Positions 35,756 to 43,555 of a DNA stretch of 64,000 bases are shown here, one piece after another (the stretch's first letter is position 1; the number at the start of each line of letters is the position of its first letter). The translations under genes and the position numbers were made by a program. Source of the stretch: Streptomyces showdoensis (lineage in GTDB: Bacteria > Actinomycetota > Actinomycetes > Streptomycetales > Streptomycetaceae). The notes under the pieces were generated by a model. The model was given only the letters and a program-made list of their open reading frames with translations, was not told where the DNA came from and searched no databases. The stretch lies in NCBI RefSeq assembly GCF_039535475.1, contig NZ_BAAAXG010000002.1, forward strand, positions 124,001 through 188,000, written 5' to 3'.

Positions 35756-36823
35756 ATGAGAGCGCTGACGATAAACGAGCGGATCGTCTCGGACGACACC
35801 GACGCCTACGTGATCGCCGAGATCGGCCACAACCACGAGGGCGACCTCGGCAAGGCGGAGGAGCTGGTCCGCCAGGCGGCGGCGGCCGGGGCCAGTGCCG
35901 TCAAACTGCAGAAGCGGGACAACCGCTCGCTCTACACCAAGGCCATGTACGACTCCCCGTACACCGGGCGCAACAGCTTCGGCCCGACGTACGGAGCCCA
36001 CCGCGAGTTCCTGGAGTTCGGCACCAAGGAGTACACCCACCTCCAGCAGCTCGCCGCCGAACTGGGCGTCGACTTCTTCGCGACCGCCTTCGACTTCGCC
36101 AGCGTGGACTTCCTCGCCGAGCTCGGCGTCCCGGCGATCAAGATCGCGTCCGGCGACATCAGGAACACCCCGCTGCTCGCCTACGCGGCGAAGGCGGGCA
36201 AGCCGCTCGTCGTCAGCACCGGCGGCGCGGACATGGAGTCGGTGCGGCGGGCCTGCGGCACCATCCTGCCCATCAACCCCGACCTCGCGCTGCTGCAGTG
36301 CACCGCGACCTACCCGGCCGAGCCGGAGGAGCTGAACCTGAAGGTGCTGGGCACCTACCGGGCCGAGTTCCCCGACACGGTGATCGGCTACTCCGGGCAC
36401 GACCTCGGCCCGTGGGCCGCCTGGACCGCGTACGCGCTCGGCGCCCGCGTGGTGGAGAAGCACGTCACCCTCGACCGCACCCGGCCCGGCAGCGACCACA
36501 AGTTCTCGCTGGAGCAGGAGGACATGGCCGAACTCGTCGAGGGGCTGCGCCGGGTACGGCGCTCGCTCGGCAGCCCGGACAAGCAGGTCCTGCCGCGCGA
36601 ACGGCCCGCCATGGACAAGATGGGCAAGAAGCTGGTCGCCCACCGGGACCTGCCGGCCGGACACCGCCTCACCCTGGAGGACGTGGCGATCAAGTCGCCC
36701 GGCGACGGGCTGACCCCCGACCGGCTCGCCGACGTGGTCGGCCGCCGCCTCGGCCGGCCGCTGGCGGCCGACGCCGACATCGTCCTGGACGACCTGGTGG
36801 ACGGCGATGCCGGCCGCGATTGA
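35756..36823 (+). CDS. NeuB-like sialic-acid-type synthase with SAF domain
   Basis: A 355-residue homologue of N-acetylneuraminate synthases, which condense PEP with an aldose to give a 3-deoxy-2-ketoacid. VIAEIGHNHEGDLGKAEELV, AVKLQKRDNRSLYT, IKIASGDIRNTPLLAY, QCTATYPAEPEELNL and VIGYSGHDLGPWAAW form the TIM-barrel active site; the last ~60 residues are an antifreeze/SAF domain (HRLTLEDVAIKSPGDGL). Only 5 nt after hpgT. No other sialic acid genes (CMP-sialate synthetase, NeuC) are present, so I infer a 2-ketoacid precursor of a non-standard amino acid or sugar, not sialic acid. Confidence 0.88.
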   Translation: MRALTINERIVSDDTDAYVIAEIGHNHEGDLGKAEELVRQAAAAGASAVKLQKRDNRSLYTKAMYDSPYTGRNSFGPTYGAHREFLEFGTKEYTHLQQLAAELGVDFFATAFDFASVDFLAELGVPAIKIASGDIRNTPLLAYAAKAGKPLVVSTGGADMESVRRACGTILPINPDLALLQCTATYPAEPEELNLKVLGTYRAEFPDTVIGYSGHDLGPWAAWTAYALGARVVEKHVTLDRTRPGSDHKFSLEQEDMAELVEGLRRVRRSLGSPDKQVLPRERPAMDKMGKKLVAHRDLPAGHRLTLEDVAIKSPGDGLTPDRLADVVGRRLGRPLAADADIVLDDLVDGDAGRD

Positions 36824-37616
36824 CCTGACCGGATCGGTCGCCGTCGTCACCGGCGTGTGCGGGCGGCTCGGCGCGGTGTGGGTGGACGCCCTGCTGGGCG
36901 CCGGCGCCGACGTCGTGGGCCTGGACGTGCGGGACACCGTCGGACCGGAGCTGCGGGCGGTGCTCGACGCCCACGACCCGAAGCGGTTCCTGCCGCTGGT
37001 CGCGGACGTCACCGACACCGCCGGCCTGCGCCGGGCGCTCGACGCCTGTCTCGAACGGGCCGGAGAACCCGCCGTGCTCGTCAACAACGCGGGCATCGAC
37101 AGTCCGCCCTCGGCCGAGGGCACCGGCTGGCGCTTCGAGGACATCCCGGACGAGGTGTCGGGCGGCGTCCTCGACGTCAACGCCCAGGGCACCCTGCGGA
37201 TGTGCCAGGTGTTCGGCTCGCGGATGGCCCGCAACGGCCGCGGGTCCATCGTCAACATCGGCTCGATGTACGGCGGGCTGGCGCCCGACCCGCGGATGTA
37301 CGAACACCTGCCGGTGGACCCGCCGTTCCTGAAGCCGCCCGCGTACGGCATGTCCAAGGCCGGCGTCGCCGCGCTGACCCGGTACCTCGCGGCGCTGTGG
37401 GGACCGGCCGGGGTGCGGGTCAACACCCTGTCGCCGGGCGGCGTGCTGGGCGCGCAGGACCCGGTGTTCCGGGAGAAGTTCGACGCCAAGGTGCCGCTGC
37501 GGCGGATGGCCCGCCCCGAGGACCTGACCGGACCGCTGCTGTTCCTCGCGTCCGACCTGAGCCGCTACGTCACCGGCACCGAACTCGCCGTGGACGGCGG
37601 GTTCGGGTGCTGGTGA
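36807..37616 (+). CDS. Short-chain dehydrogenase/reductase
   Basis: A 269-residue SDR. Cofactor loop VAVVTGVCGRLGAVWVDALL, LVNNAGIDSPPSA, catalytic Ser in IVNIGSMYGGLAP and YxxxK in AYGMSKAGVAAL, ending GTELAVDGGFGCW. The Asp after strand 2 (VVGLDVRD) suggests NAD(H). It overlaps the NeuB-like gene by 17 nt. Probably oxidises or reduces a hydroxyl of the sugar-like intermediate. Confidence 0.9.
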   Translation: MPAAIDLTGSVAVVTGVCGRLGAVWVDALLGAGADVVGLDVRDTVGPELRAVLDAHDPKRFLPLVADVTDTAGLRRALDACLERAGEPAVLVNNAGIDSPPSAEGTGWRFEDIPDEVSGGVLDVNAQGTLRMCQVFGSRMARNGRGSIVNIGSMYGGLAPDPRMYEHLPVDPPFLKPPAYGMSKAGVAALTRYLAALWGPAGVRVNTLSPGGVLGAQDPVFREKFDAKVPLRRMARPEDLTGPLLFLASDLSRYVTGTELAVDGGFGCW

Positions 37617-37642
37617 CCCCTACCCCTGCACGAGGAGAAGCC

Positions 37643-39568
37643 ATGGACAGGTCCCTGGCCTGGATCCCGCGCGCCGAGTTCGAGCGCGTCCTGGGCGAGG
37701 TCGTCGACCCGCACCGAAGGGTGCTCGCCTTCTCGGCGATGTGCCGCATCAACACCCTCTACATGATCACGCGCGCCGGCTCGGGCCACATCGGCTCCAG
37801 CTTCAGCGCCGCCGACGTGGTCAGCCGGCTGGTCCTGGAGGAGCTCTACCGGCCCTTCGAGGCCGACGGGGACGTGTACTTCTCCTCCAAGGGCCACGAC
37901 GCGCCCGGACTGTACGCCGCGATGATCGGGCTCGGGCTGCTCGACGAGGAGCTCCTGCACCGGCTGCGGCGGATCGACGGCCTGCCCGGACACCCGGACG
38001 TCGGCACCCCCGGCATGCCCTTCAACACCGGTTCCCTGGGCATGGGCATCTCCAAGGCGAAGGGCCTGGTCCTCGCCCACCGGCTGGCCGGCCGCAGCTC
38101 CCGGGTGGTGGTGATGACCGGGGACGGCGAACTGCAGGAGGGCCAGAACTGGGAGGCGCTGCCCAGCGCCGCGCGGTACGGCATGGGCGAGCTGACGGTG
38201 GTGGTCGACCACAACCGCCTGCAGTCCGATACCTTCGTCGCCGACGTCAGCGACCTCGGCGACCTGGCGGGCAAGTTCACCGCCGCCGGCTGGGGCGTGC
38301 TGCGCTGCGACGGGCACGACCCCCGGCAGCTGGCGGAGGCCTTCGCCCGCCGGGCCGCCGAGCACCCGGAGCGGCCCGCGGTGATCATCGCGGACACCGT
38401 GAAGGGCGGCGGCTGCGCCACCTTCGCCGCGACCTCGATGGCACCCGGCGAATGGCGCTACCGCCACCACAGCGGCGCGCCGGGTCCCGCGGACCACGAC
38501 TCCGCCTACCGGGAGCTGCTCGGCACCGCCGACGGGATCCTCCGCGGGTGCGGCCTCGCACCGCTGCGGCCGGTCGAGCTCACCGTGGACCTCCCGGCGA
38601 AACCGGCCGCGGTGCGGCTTCCCGAGCTGTACGGCCGACTGCTCACCGAGGCGGCCCACGAGGACCGGAGGATCGTCGCCCTCGACGGCGACCTGGTGCT
38701 GGACACCGGCCTGATCCCGTTCCGCGAGACCCACCCGGACCGGTTCGTCGAATGCGGCATCGCCGAGCAGGACATGGTCTCGATGGCGGGCGGACTGGCG
38801 GCCGGCGGACTGCGGCCCTTCGTCCACTCGTTCTCCTGCTTCCTGCACGCGCGGCCCAACGAGCACATCTACAACAACGCCACCGAACGGCGGCCGGTGG
38901 TCTACGTCGGCTCGCTCGCCGGACTGCTGCCCGCCGCCCCCGGCCACTCCCACCAGGCGGTCCGCGACGTGTCGGCGCTGTCCGGCGTGCCCGGCCTGAC
39001 CATCCTGGAACCCTCCCACCCCGCCCAGCTGGCCGCCGCCCTCGACCACTGCAGGTCCACCCCGGACAGCGTCTACCTGAGGCTGTCCAGCCAGCCGGTC
39101 CCGCCGGAACTCGCCGAACTGCCGCCCGCCCCGCTGGCGGTCGGCCAGGGGCAGGTGCTGCGGGCCGGCGGCCAGGCGGTCGCGTTCGGCGCCGGCCCGG
39201 TGGTCCTCGGGCAACTGCTGGGCGCCGCCGACCTGCTCGCGGAGCGGGGCGTCACGCTCACCGTGGTGGACCTGCCCTGGCACAACCGGGTCGACCCGGT
39301 GTGGCTGGGCAAGCTGCTGGCCGGCGTCCGGCACGTGTTCGTCGTCGAGCACCAGTACGGCAACGGCGGCCAGGCCGACCTGCTCGCCCGGCACCTGCTG
39401 GAGACCGGCACCGCGGACGGCCTCGCCTTCCGCGGCATCCACCTCACCGAGGTGCCGCGCTGCGGCACCGAGGCCGAAGTCCTCGCCGCCCACGGCATGG
39501 ACGCCGCGCACCTGGCCCGGCTCATCGGCGCGGACGTCCTGGACGCCGCACCCGCACCCACCGACTGA
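37643..39568 (+). CDS. Transketolase (single polypeptide)
   Basis: A 641-residue thiamine-diphosphate enzyme. The N-terminal half has SGHIGSSFSAADVVSRL, GHPDVGTPGMPFNTGSLGMG and the ThDP/Mg loop MTGDGELQEGQNWEAL with VDHNRLQSD. The C-terminal half has IVALDGDLVLDTGL and the catalytic Glu in ECGIAEQDMVSMAGG, then a transketolase_C domain. Many secondary-metabolite transketolases are split in two genes; this one is whole. It would move a C2 ketol unit to or from the intermediate of the NeuB/SDR/RraA set. The ATG at 37643 follows GAGGAGAAG. Confidence 0.9.
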   Translation: MDRSLAWIPRAEFERVLGEVVDPHRRVLAFSAMCRINTLYMITRAGSGHIGSSFSAADVVSRLVLEELYRPFEADGDVYFSSKGHDAPGLYAAMIGLGLLDEELLHRLRRIDGLPGHPDVGTPGMPFNTGSLGMGISKAKGLVLAHRLAGRSSRVVVMTGDGELQEGQNWEALPSAARYGMGELTVVVDHNRLQSDTFVADVSDLGDLAGKFTAAGWGVLRCDGHDPRQLAEAFARRAAEHPERPAVIIADTVKGGGCATFAATSMAPGEWRYRHHSGAPGPADHDSAYRELLGTADGILRGCGLAPLRPVELTVDLPAKPAAVRLPELYGRLLTEAAHEDRRIVALDGDLVLDTGLIPFRETHPDRFVECGIAEQDMVSMAGGLAAGGLRPFVHSFSCFLHARPNEHIYNNATERRPVVYVGSLAGLLPAAPGHSHQAVRDVSALSGVPGLTILEPSHPAQLAAALDHCRSTPDSVYLRLSSQPVPPELAELPPAPLAVGQGQVLRAGGQAVAFGAGPVVLGQLLGAADLLAERGVTLTVVDLPWHNRVDPVWLGKLLAGVRHVFVVEHQYGNGGQADLLARHLLETGTADGLAFRGIHLTEVPRCGTEAEVLAAHGMDAAHLARLIGADVLDAAPAPTD

Positions 39569-39584
39569 CGAGGAGACACCCCCC

Positions 39585-40259
39585 GTGGAAACCGTACGCA
39601 ACGAGCTCAACCGCCCGCCCCAGGAGATCGTCGAGGGCTTCCGCGCCGTACTCGCCGAGTACAGCCCGAGCTGCCTGGTCACCGACGCGCGGCGACGGGT
39701 CGGCGCGCTCGGCGGGCTGCTGCCCGTCAAGCACCACCACAAGATCGCCGGACCGGCGCTCACCGTCAACCTCTCGATCGACGACCTGGTCGACTGCATG
39801 CCGGTCCTCGTCCAGGCGCAGCCGGGGGACGTCATCGTCGTGGCCTGCCACGAGACCACCCGCACCGCCATGTGGGGCGGCCTCATGTCCACCCTGTCGA
39901 AGCAGATCGGCATCGCCGCCGGCATCGTCGACGGCGCCGTCCGCGACGTCGACGAGATCCGCGACCTCGACTTCCCGGTCTGGTACCGCAGCACCGTCCC
40001 GAGGCCCTCCCCGACCGCCGTGCACGACCGCACCGAGCCCGTCCAGGTGAACGTGCCCGTGGTGATCGACGGCCAGGTGATCAACCCCGGGGACATCGTC
40101 GTGGCCGACGAGAACGGGATCGCGGTGGTCCCCAAGGACACCGCCGGCACCGTGCTGGAGCGCACCCGGATGAACATCGACCGGGAGCGCGTCATCCGCG
40201 AGAAGATCAGCTCCGGCCTGACCGTCGCCGAACTGATCGCCGAGTTCGGTCACCTGTGA
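39585..40259 (+). CDS. RraA-like / HMG-type class II aldolase
   Basis: A 224-residue member of the RraA/4-hydroxy-4-methyl-2-oxoglutarate aldolase fold. The core MWGGLMSTLSKQIGIAAGIV then DGAVRDVDEIRDLDFPVW contains the Gly-rich loop and the Arg-Asp pair that holds Mg-pyruvate; NPGDIVVADENGIAVVPKD is the typical C-terminal strand. Members cleave or decarboxylate 2-ketoacids (aldolase, oxaloacetate decarboxylase). GTG 39585 follows GAGGAG. Here it may trim the ketoacid made by the NeuB-like enzyme. Confidence 0.82.
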   Translation: METVRNELNRPPQEIVEGFRAVLAEYSPSCLVTDARRRVGALGGLLPVKHHHKIAGPALTVNLSIDDLVDCMPVLVQAQPGDVIVVACHETTRTAMWGGLMSTLSKQIGIAAGIVDGAVRDVDEIRDLDFPVWYRSTVPRPSPTAVHDRTEPVQVNVPVVIDGQVINPGDIVVADENGIAVVPKDTAGTVLERTRMNIDRERVIREKISSGLTVAELIAEFGHL

Positions 40260-41149
40260 TGCGGGTCTACCTCACCGGCGCGGACGGGATGCTGGGCACC
40301 GCGCTGCGCCACGAGCTCGCCTCGCGCCCGGAGACCGCCGACTGGCCCGTCCTCGGGGTCTCCCTCGCCGACTTCGACATCGGCGACGCGGCCGCCGTAC
40401 GGGACTCGATCGACGCGTTCCGGCCGGACGTGGTGGTGCACACCGCCGCCAACGCGGTGGTGGACTCCTGCGAACGCGACCCGGCCCTGGCCCTGCGCGT
40501 CAACGTGGGGGGCACCCGCCACGTCGCCGAGGCCTGCCGACGGCACGGCAGCCGCCTGATCTACATCTCCAGCGACTACGTGTTCGACGGCCGGGCCCCC
40601 GGGCCCGCCGGGTACAACGAGGACGACATCCCCGCCCCGGTCAGCGTGTACGGCCTGAGCAAACTGGCCGGCGAGCGGATCGTGGAGGCCGTCCCCGACC
40701 ACCTCGTGGTGCGCACCTCCTGGCTGTACGGCGGCACCGACCCGCGCCTCGACCAGGTCCTCGCCGCCGCCCGGGAGTTCCTGGACGGCGGCCGGCCGCG
40801 GCTGATCGACGACCAGTTCAGCAGCCCGACCTACATCCCCGACCTGGCGTCCGCGCTGGTACGGCTGCTGCCGGGCGCCCTCGCCGTGCGCGGCCTGCTG
40901 CACATCGCCAACCGGGGCCGGGCGAGCTGGTACCAGGTCGGTCTGGCCCTCGCCGAACGGCTCGGCACCGCCCACCCGGTGCCGATGTCCATGGCCGAGG
41001 CCGGCTTCGTCGGCGGCCGGCCGCGCGACTCACGCCTGGACAGCACCCGCGCGGCCGCCTTCGTCCACGCGATGCCCCACTGGACCGACGCCCTCTCCCG
41101 CTACTGCGCCCTGCTCACCGCGGGCGACCGAGGGACGGTGGACCACTGA
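40259..41149 (+). CDS. RmlD-like dTDP-4-dehydrorhamnose reductase family protein
   Basis: A 296-residue extended SDR. N-terminal NAD(P) loop VYLTGADGMLGTALRHEL, VVVHTAANAVVDSCERDP, LIYISSDYVFDGRAPG, and the YxxxK in VYGLSKLAGERIVEAV, then VVRTSWLYGG and FSSPTYIPDLASAL, all RmlD family landmarks. The start overlaps the RraA-like stop (TGATG). No other deoxysugar (rmlABC) genes are present, so the substrate need not be a nucleotide sugar. Confidence 0.87.
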   Translation: MRVYLTGADGMLGTALRHELASRPETADWPVLGVSLADFDIGDAAAVRDSIDAFRPDVVVHTAANAVVDSCERDPALALRVNVGGTRHVAEACRRHGSRLIYISSDYVFDGRAPGPAGYNEDDIPAPVSVYGLSKLAGERIVEAVPDHLVVRTSWLYGGTDPRLDQVLAAAREFLDGGRPRLIDDQFSSPTYIPDLASALVRLLPGALAVRGLLHIANRGRASWYQVGLALAERLGTAHPVPMSMAEAGFVGGRPRDSRLDSTRAAAFVHAMPHWTDALSRYCALLTAGDRGTVDH

Positions 41150-41796
41150 TGGACCAGCCGTTCCTGCTGCTGGACTTCGACGGCCTGGTGTGCGACACCG
41201 AACGGGCCGCGCTGCTGGCCTGGCAGGACCTCTACGACCGGCTCGGGGTGCCCCTGACCGCCGGCGTGCGGGCCGGGATGCTCGGCAACTCGGCCGGAGC
41301 CCGTGTCGCGCTGGCCGACCTGGCCTCCCGGCTCGGCCGGCCGGTCGAGGACGCCGAGTGGACCTGGCAGCGGGAGCGGCGGGCCGTCCGGTGCGCCGCC
41401 GCGCCCGCCCGGCCCGGCGCGGAACGGCTGCTGCGCACCGCCGAGGGGGCGGCCGCGATCGTGTCCAGCAGCCCGGCCGCCTGGGTCGAGGACCACCTGC
41501 GGCGGCTCGGGCTGCGGCACCACCTCGCCTTCCTGGTGACCGGCGACGACACCGACCGGCACAAACCCGCACCGGACCTCTACCTGCTCGCGCTGGCACG
41601 CGCCGGGGTTGCCGCCGGCGACGCGCTCGCCGTCGAGGACTCCCCGACGGGGCTCCGCGCCGCCCGGGCCGCCGGCCTGCGCTGCGTCGCGGTCCCCTGG
41701 GAACCGGCCGGGGCGGCCGACCTGGCCGGTGCCGACGCGGTGCTGGCCGACCTGAGCGAGCTGGATCCGCAGCGCTACCGGCACGACGAGGAATGA
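41149..41796 (+). CDS. HAD-superfamily phosphatase (beta-phosphoglucomutase-like)
   Basis: A 215-residue HAD hydrolase. Nucleophile motif LLLDFDGLVCDTE (DFDG), motif II IVSSSPAAW, motif III Lys in DRHKPAPDLYLLAL, and motif IV VEDSPTGLRAARAAGL. Coupled to the RmlD-like gene by TGATG. It likely removes the phosphate from the sugar-phosphate-type intermediate. Confidence 0.85.
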   Translation: MDQPFLLLDFDGLVCDTERAALLAWQDLYDRLGVPLTAGVRAGMLGNSAGARVALADLASRLGRPVEDAEWTWQRERRAVRCAAAPARPGAERLLRTAEGAAAIVSSSPAAWVEDHLRRLGLRHHLAFLVTGDDTDRHKPAPDLYLLALARAGVAAGDALAVEDSPTGLRAARAAGLRCVAVPWEPAGAADLAGADAVLADLSELDPQRYRHDEE

Positions 41797-41797
41797 C

Positions 41798-43081
41798 ATG
41801 GAGATCACGGCGGACAACGCCCTGGAGGAACTGTCCCGGCACGTCCTGATGGACGGCCTGGACCTGGTCCTGGACCTGGAACGCAGCCGCGGCAGCACCC
41901 TGGTGGACGCGCGCGGCGGCGAGGAGTACCTGGACCTCATCACGTTCTACGGTTCGCTGCCCCTGGGCATGAACCACCCCGGCATGGCCGAGGACCCGGC
42001 GTTCCTGGCCGGACTCGCCCGGGCCGCCCTGCACAAGGTGACCAACTCCGACATCTACACCGTGGAGTACGCCCGCTTCGCGGCGACCTTCCGCCGCGTC
42101 CTCGGCGACCCGAGGCTGCCGCACCTCTTCTTCATCGACGGCGGCGCCCTGGCGGTCGAGAACGCGCTGAAGGTGGCCTTCGACTGGCGCGCCCAACGGC
42201 GGGGGACCGACCCGTCGCGGCCCCTCGAAGTCCTGCACATGGAGCACGCCTTCCACGGGCGCAGCGGCTACACGCTGAGCCTGACCAACACCTCGCCGGC
42301 GGTGACCGCGCGCTACCCCGCCTGGAGCTGGCCGCGCGTGCCGGTGCCCCGGCCCGGTGCCGAGCGGGAGGCGGTGGAGGCCGCACGACGGCACCTGGCC
42401 GAACGCGGCGACCGGATCGCCTGCTTCATCGCCGAACCGGTCCAGGGGGCCGGCGGCGACCGGCACCTCGGCCGGGAGTTCCTGCTGCGCATGCAGGACC
42501 TGTGCCACGAGCACGACGTGCTGTTCGTGCTCGACGAGGTGCAGACCGGCTGCGGCCTGTCCGGCGCGCCGTGGACCTACCAGCGGCTCGGGCTCGAACC
42601 CGACGTGGTGGCCTTCGGCAAGAAGACCCAGGTGTGCGGCCTGATGGCGGGCGGCCGGGTGGACCGGGTGCCCGAGGGCGCGCTGACCGTCCCGGACCGG
42701 CTCGGCTCCACCTGGGGCGGCAACACCGCGGACATGGTGCGGGCCACCCGGATCCTGGAGATCGTCGAGCGGGACGGCCTGGTGGCCGCGGCCGAGACCA
42801 AGGGCGCCCACCTCGGCCGGCTCCTCGCGGACCTGGCCGAGGCCCACCCGGCCCTCGTCCACGACGTGCGCGGCCTCGGCCTGATGTGGGCCTTCGACCT
42901 GCCCGACACGGCGCTGCGCAAGGAGCTCCTGGACCGCCTGCGGCGGGTCCACCGGGTGCTCCTGCTGCCCGGCGGGCCCCGCGCCGTACGGTTCCGCCCG
43001 GCGCTGACCATCGGGCTCGACGAACTGGACAAGGCGGTCGCCGCGGTGGACGCGGCGCTCACCTCGATGGGGGTGCGATGA
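41798..43081 (+). CDS. Class III aminotransferase, L-lysine 6-aminotransferase (LAT) family
   Basis: A 427-residue PLP enzyme. HKVTNSDIYTVEYARFA, HLFFIDGGALAVENALKVAF, HAFHGRSGYTLSLTN, CFIAEPVQGAGGDRHLG, FVLDEVQTGCGLSG, the Schiff-base Lys in VVAFGKKTQVCGLMAGG, and RLGSTWGGNTADMVRATRIL are close to lysine-epsilon-aminotransferases. In this operon the amino acceptor is more likely the terminal carbonyl of the sugar-like intermediate, but an aminoadipate semialdehyde role cannot be excluded. Last enzyme gene of the precursor operon. Confidence 0.87.
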   Translation: MEITADNALEELSRHVLMDGLDLVLDLERSRGSTLVDARGGEEYLDLITFYGSLPLGMNHPGMAEDPAFLAGLARAALHKVTNSDIYTVEYARFAATFRRVLGDPRLPHLFFIDGGALAVENALKVAFDWRAQRRGTDPSRPLEVLHMEHAFHGRSGYTLSLTNTSPAVTARYPAWSWPRVPVPRPGAEREAVEAARRHLAERGDRIACFIAEPVQGAGGDRHLGREFLLRMQDLCHEHDVLFVLDEVQTGCGLSGAPWTYQRLGLEPDVVAFGKKTQVCGLMAGGRVDRVPEGALTVPDRLGSTWGGNTADMVRATRILEIVERDGLVAAAETKGAHLGRLLADLAEAHPALVHDVRGLGLMWAFDLPDTALRKELLDRLRRVHRVLLLPGGPRAVRFRPALTIGLDELDKAVAAVDAALTSMGVR

Positions 43082-43112
43082 CCGGGTCGGGCGGGCCCCG
43101 CGTACGGGGATG

Positions 43113-43147
43113 TAGGGGTTGTCAGGAGTTTGCCACGCGGACAGAAT
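43113..43147 (+). promoter_or_regulatory. mbtH promoter with TAGGGGTTG element
   Basis: TAGGGGTTG (43113-43121) overlaps TTGTCA (43119-43124). After 17 nt comes CAGAAT (43142-43147). The leader to the ATG at 43194 is about 40 nt. This suggests mbtH has its own regulated promoter although it follows the LAT-like gene. Confidence 0.5.
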
Positions 43148-43193
43148 GCGGGCAGCTCGTCCCATCCGCAGCGAAAAAGGAGTGCGCTGGCTC

Positions 43194-43409
43194 ATGAGCA
43201 ATCCGTTCGAGGATGAAAATGCCTCATACCGCGTTCTGGTCAATGCGGAGGAGCAGTATTCCTTGTGGCCGGATTTCGCGGAGGTCCCGGCCGGCTGGAC
43301 CGTCGCCCTGGAGAGCACGTCCCGGCAGGAATGCCTGGACTACGTGAACGAACACTGGGTCGACATGCGCCCCAAGAGCCTCGTCGAGGCGATGGGTCAG
43401 TCCGGCTGA
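43194..43409 (+). CDS. MbtH-like protein
   Basis: A 71-residue NRPS accessory protein. The MbtH signature is intact: [33 protein letters not shown] (split here by function: N-terminal NPFED, central SLWP, then GW), and [14 protein letters not shown] with the conserved Trp. It binds A domains and supports their solubility and activity. AAGGAG lies upstream. A strong hairpin follows. Confidence 0.95.
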   Translation: MSNPFEDENASYRVLVNAEEQYSLWPDFAEVPAGWTVALESTSRQECLDYVNEHWVDMRPKSLVEAMGQSG

Positions 43410-43428
43410 CGCACCGCCCTCGAAATCC

Positions 43429-43465
43429 GCCAGGGACCACGCCGCACGGCAGCGTGGTCCCTGGC
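43429..43465 (+). terminator. 14-bp hairpin terminator after mbtH
   Basis: GCCAGGGACCACGC (43429-43442) and its exact complement at 43452-43465 surround a 9-nt loop, 20 nt after the mbtH stop. Confidence 0.8.
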
Positions 43466-43555
43466 CGCGTTCTGCGACGACTCCCTTCGCATTTCCTTTC
43501 CGCGCGGCGGCCGAACGGCACCCGGGACGACCGATAGCGCGCTGATAGCCGGTCG

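Noticed and set aside
35756..43081. A complete sialic or legionaminic acid pathway
   Set aside because: Only the NeuB-like synthase is present; no NeuC/NeuA-type or glycosyltransferase genes accompany it.
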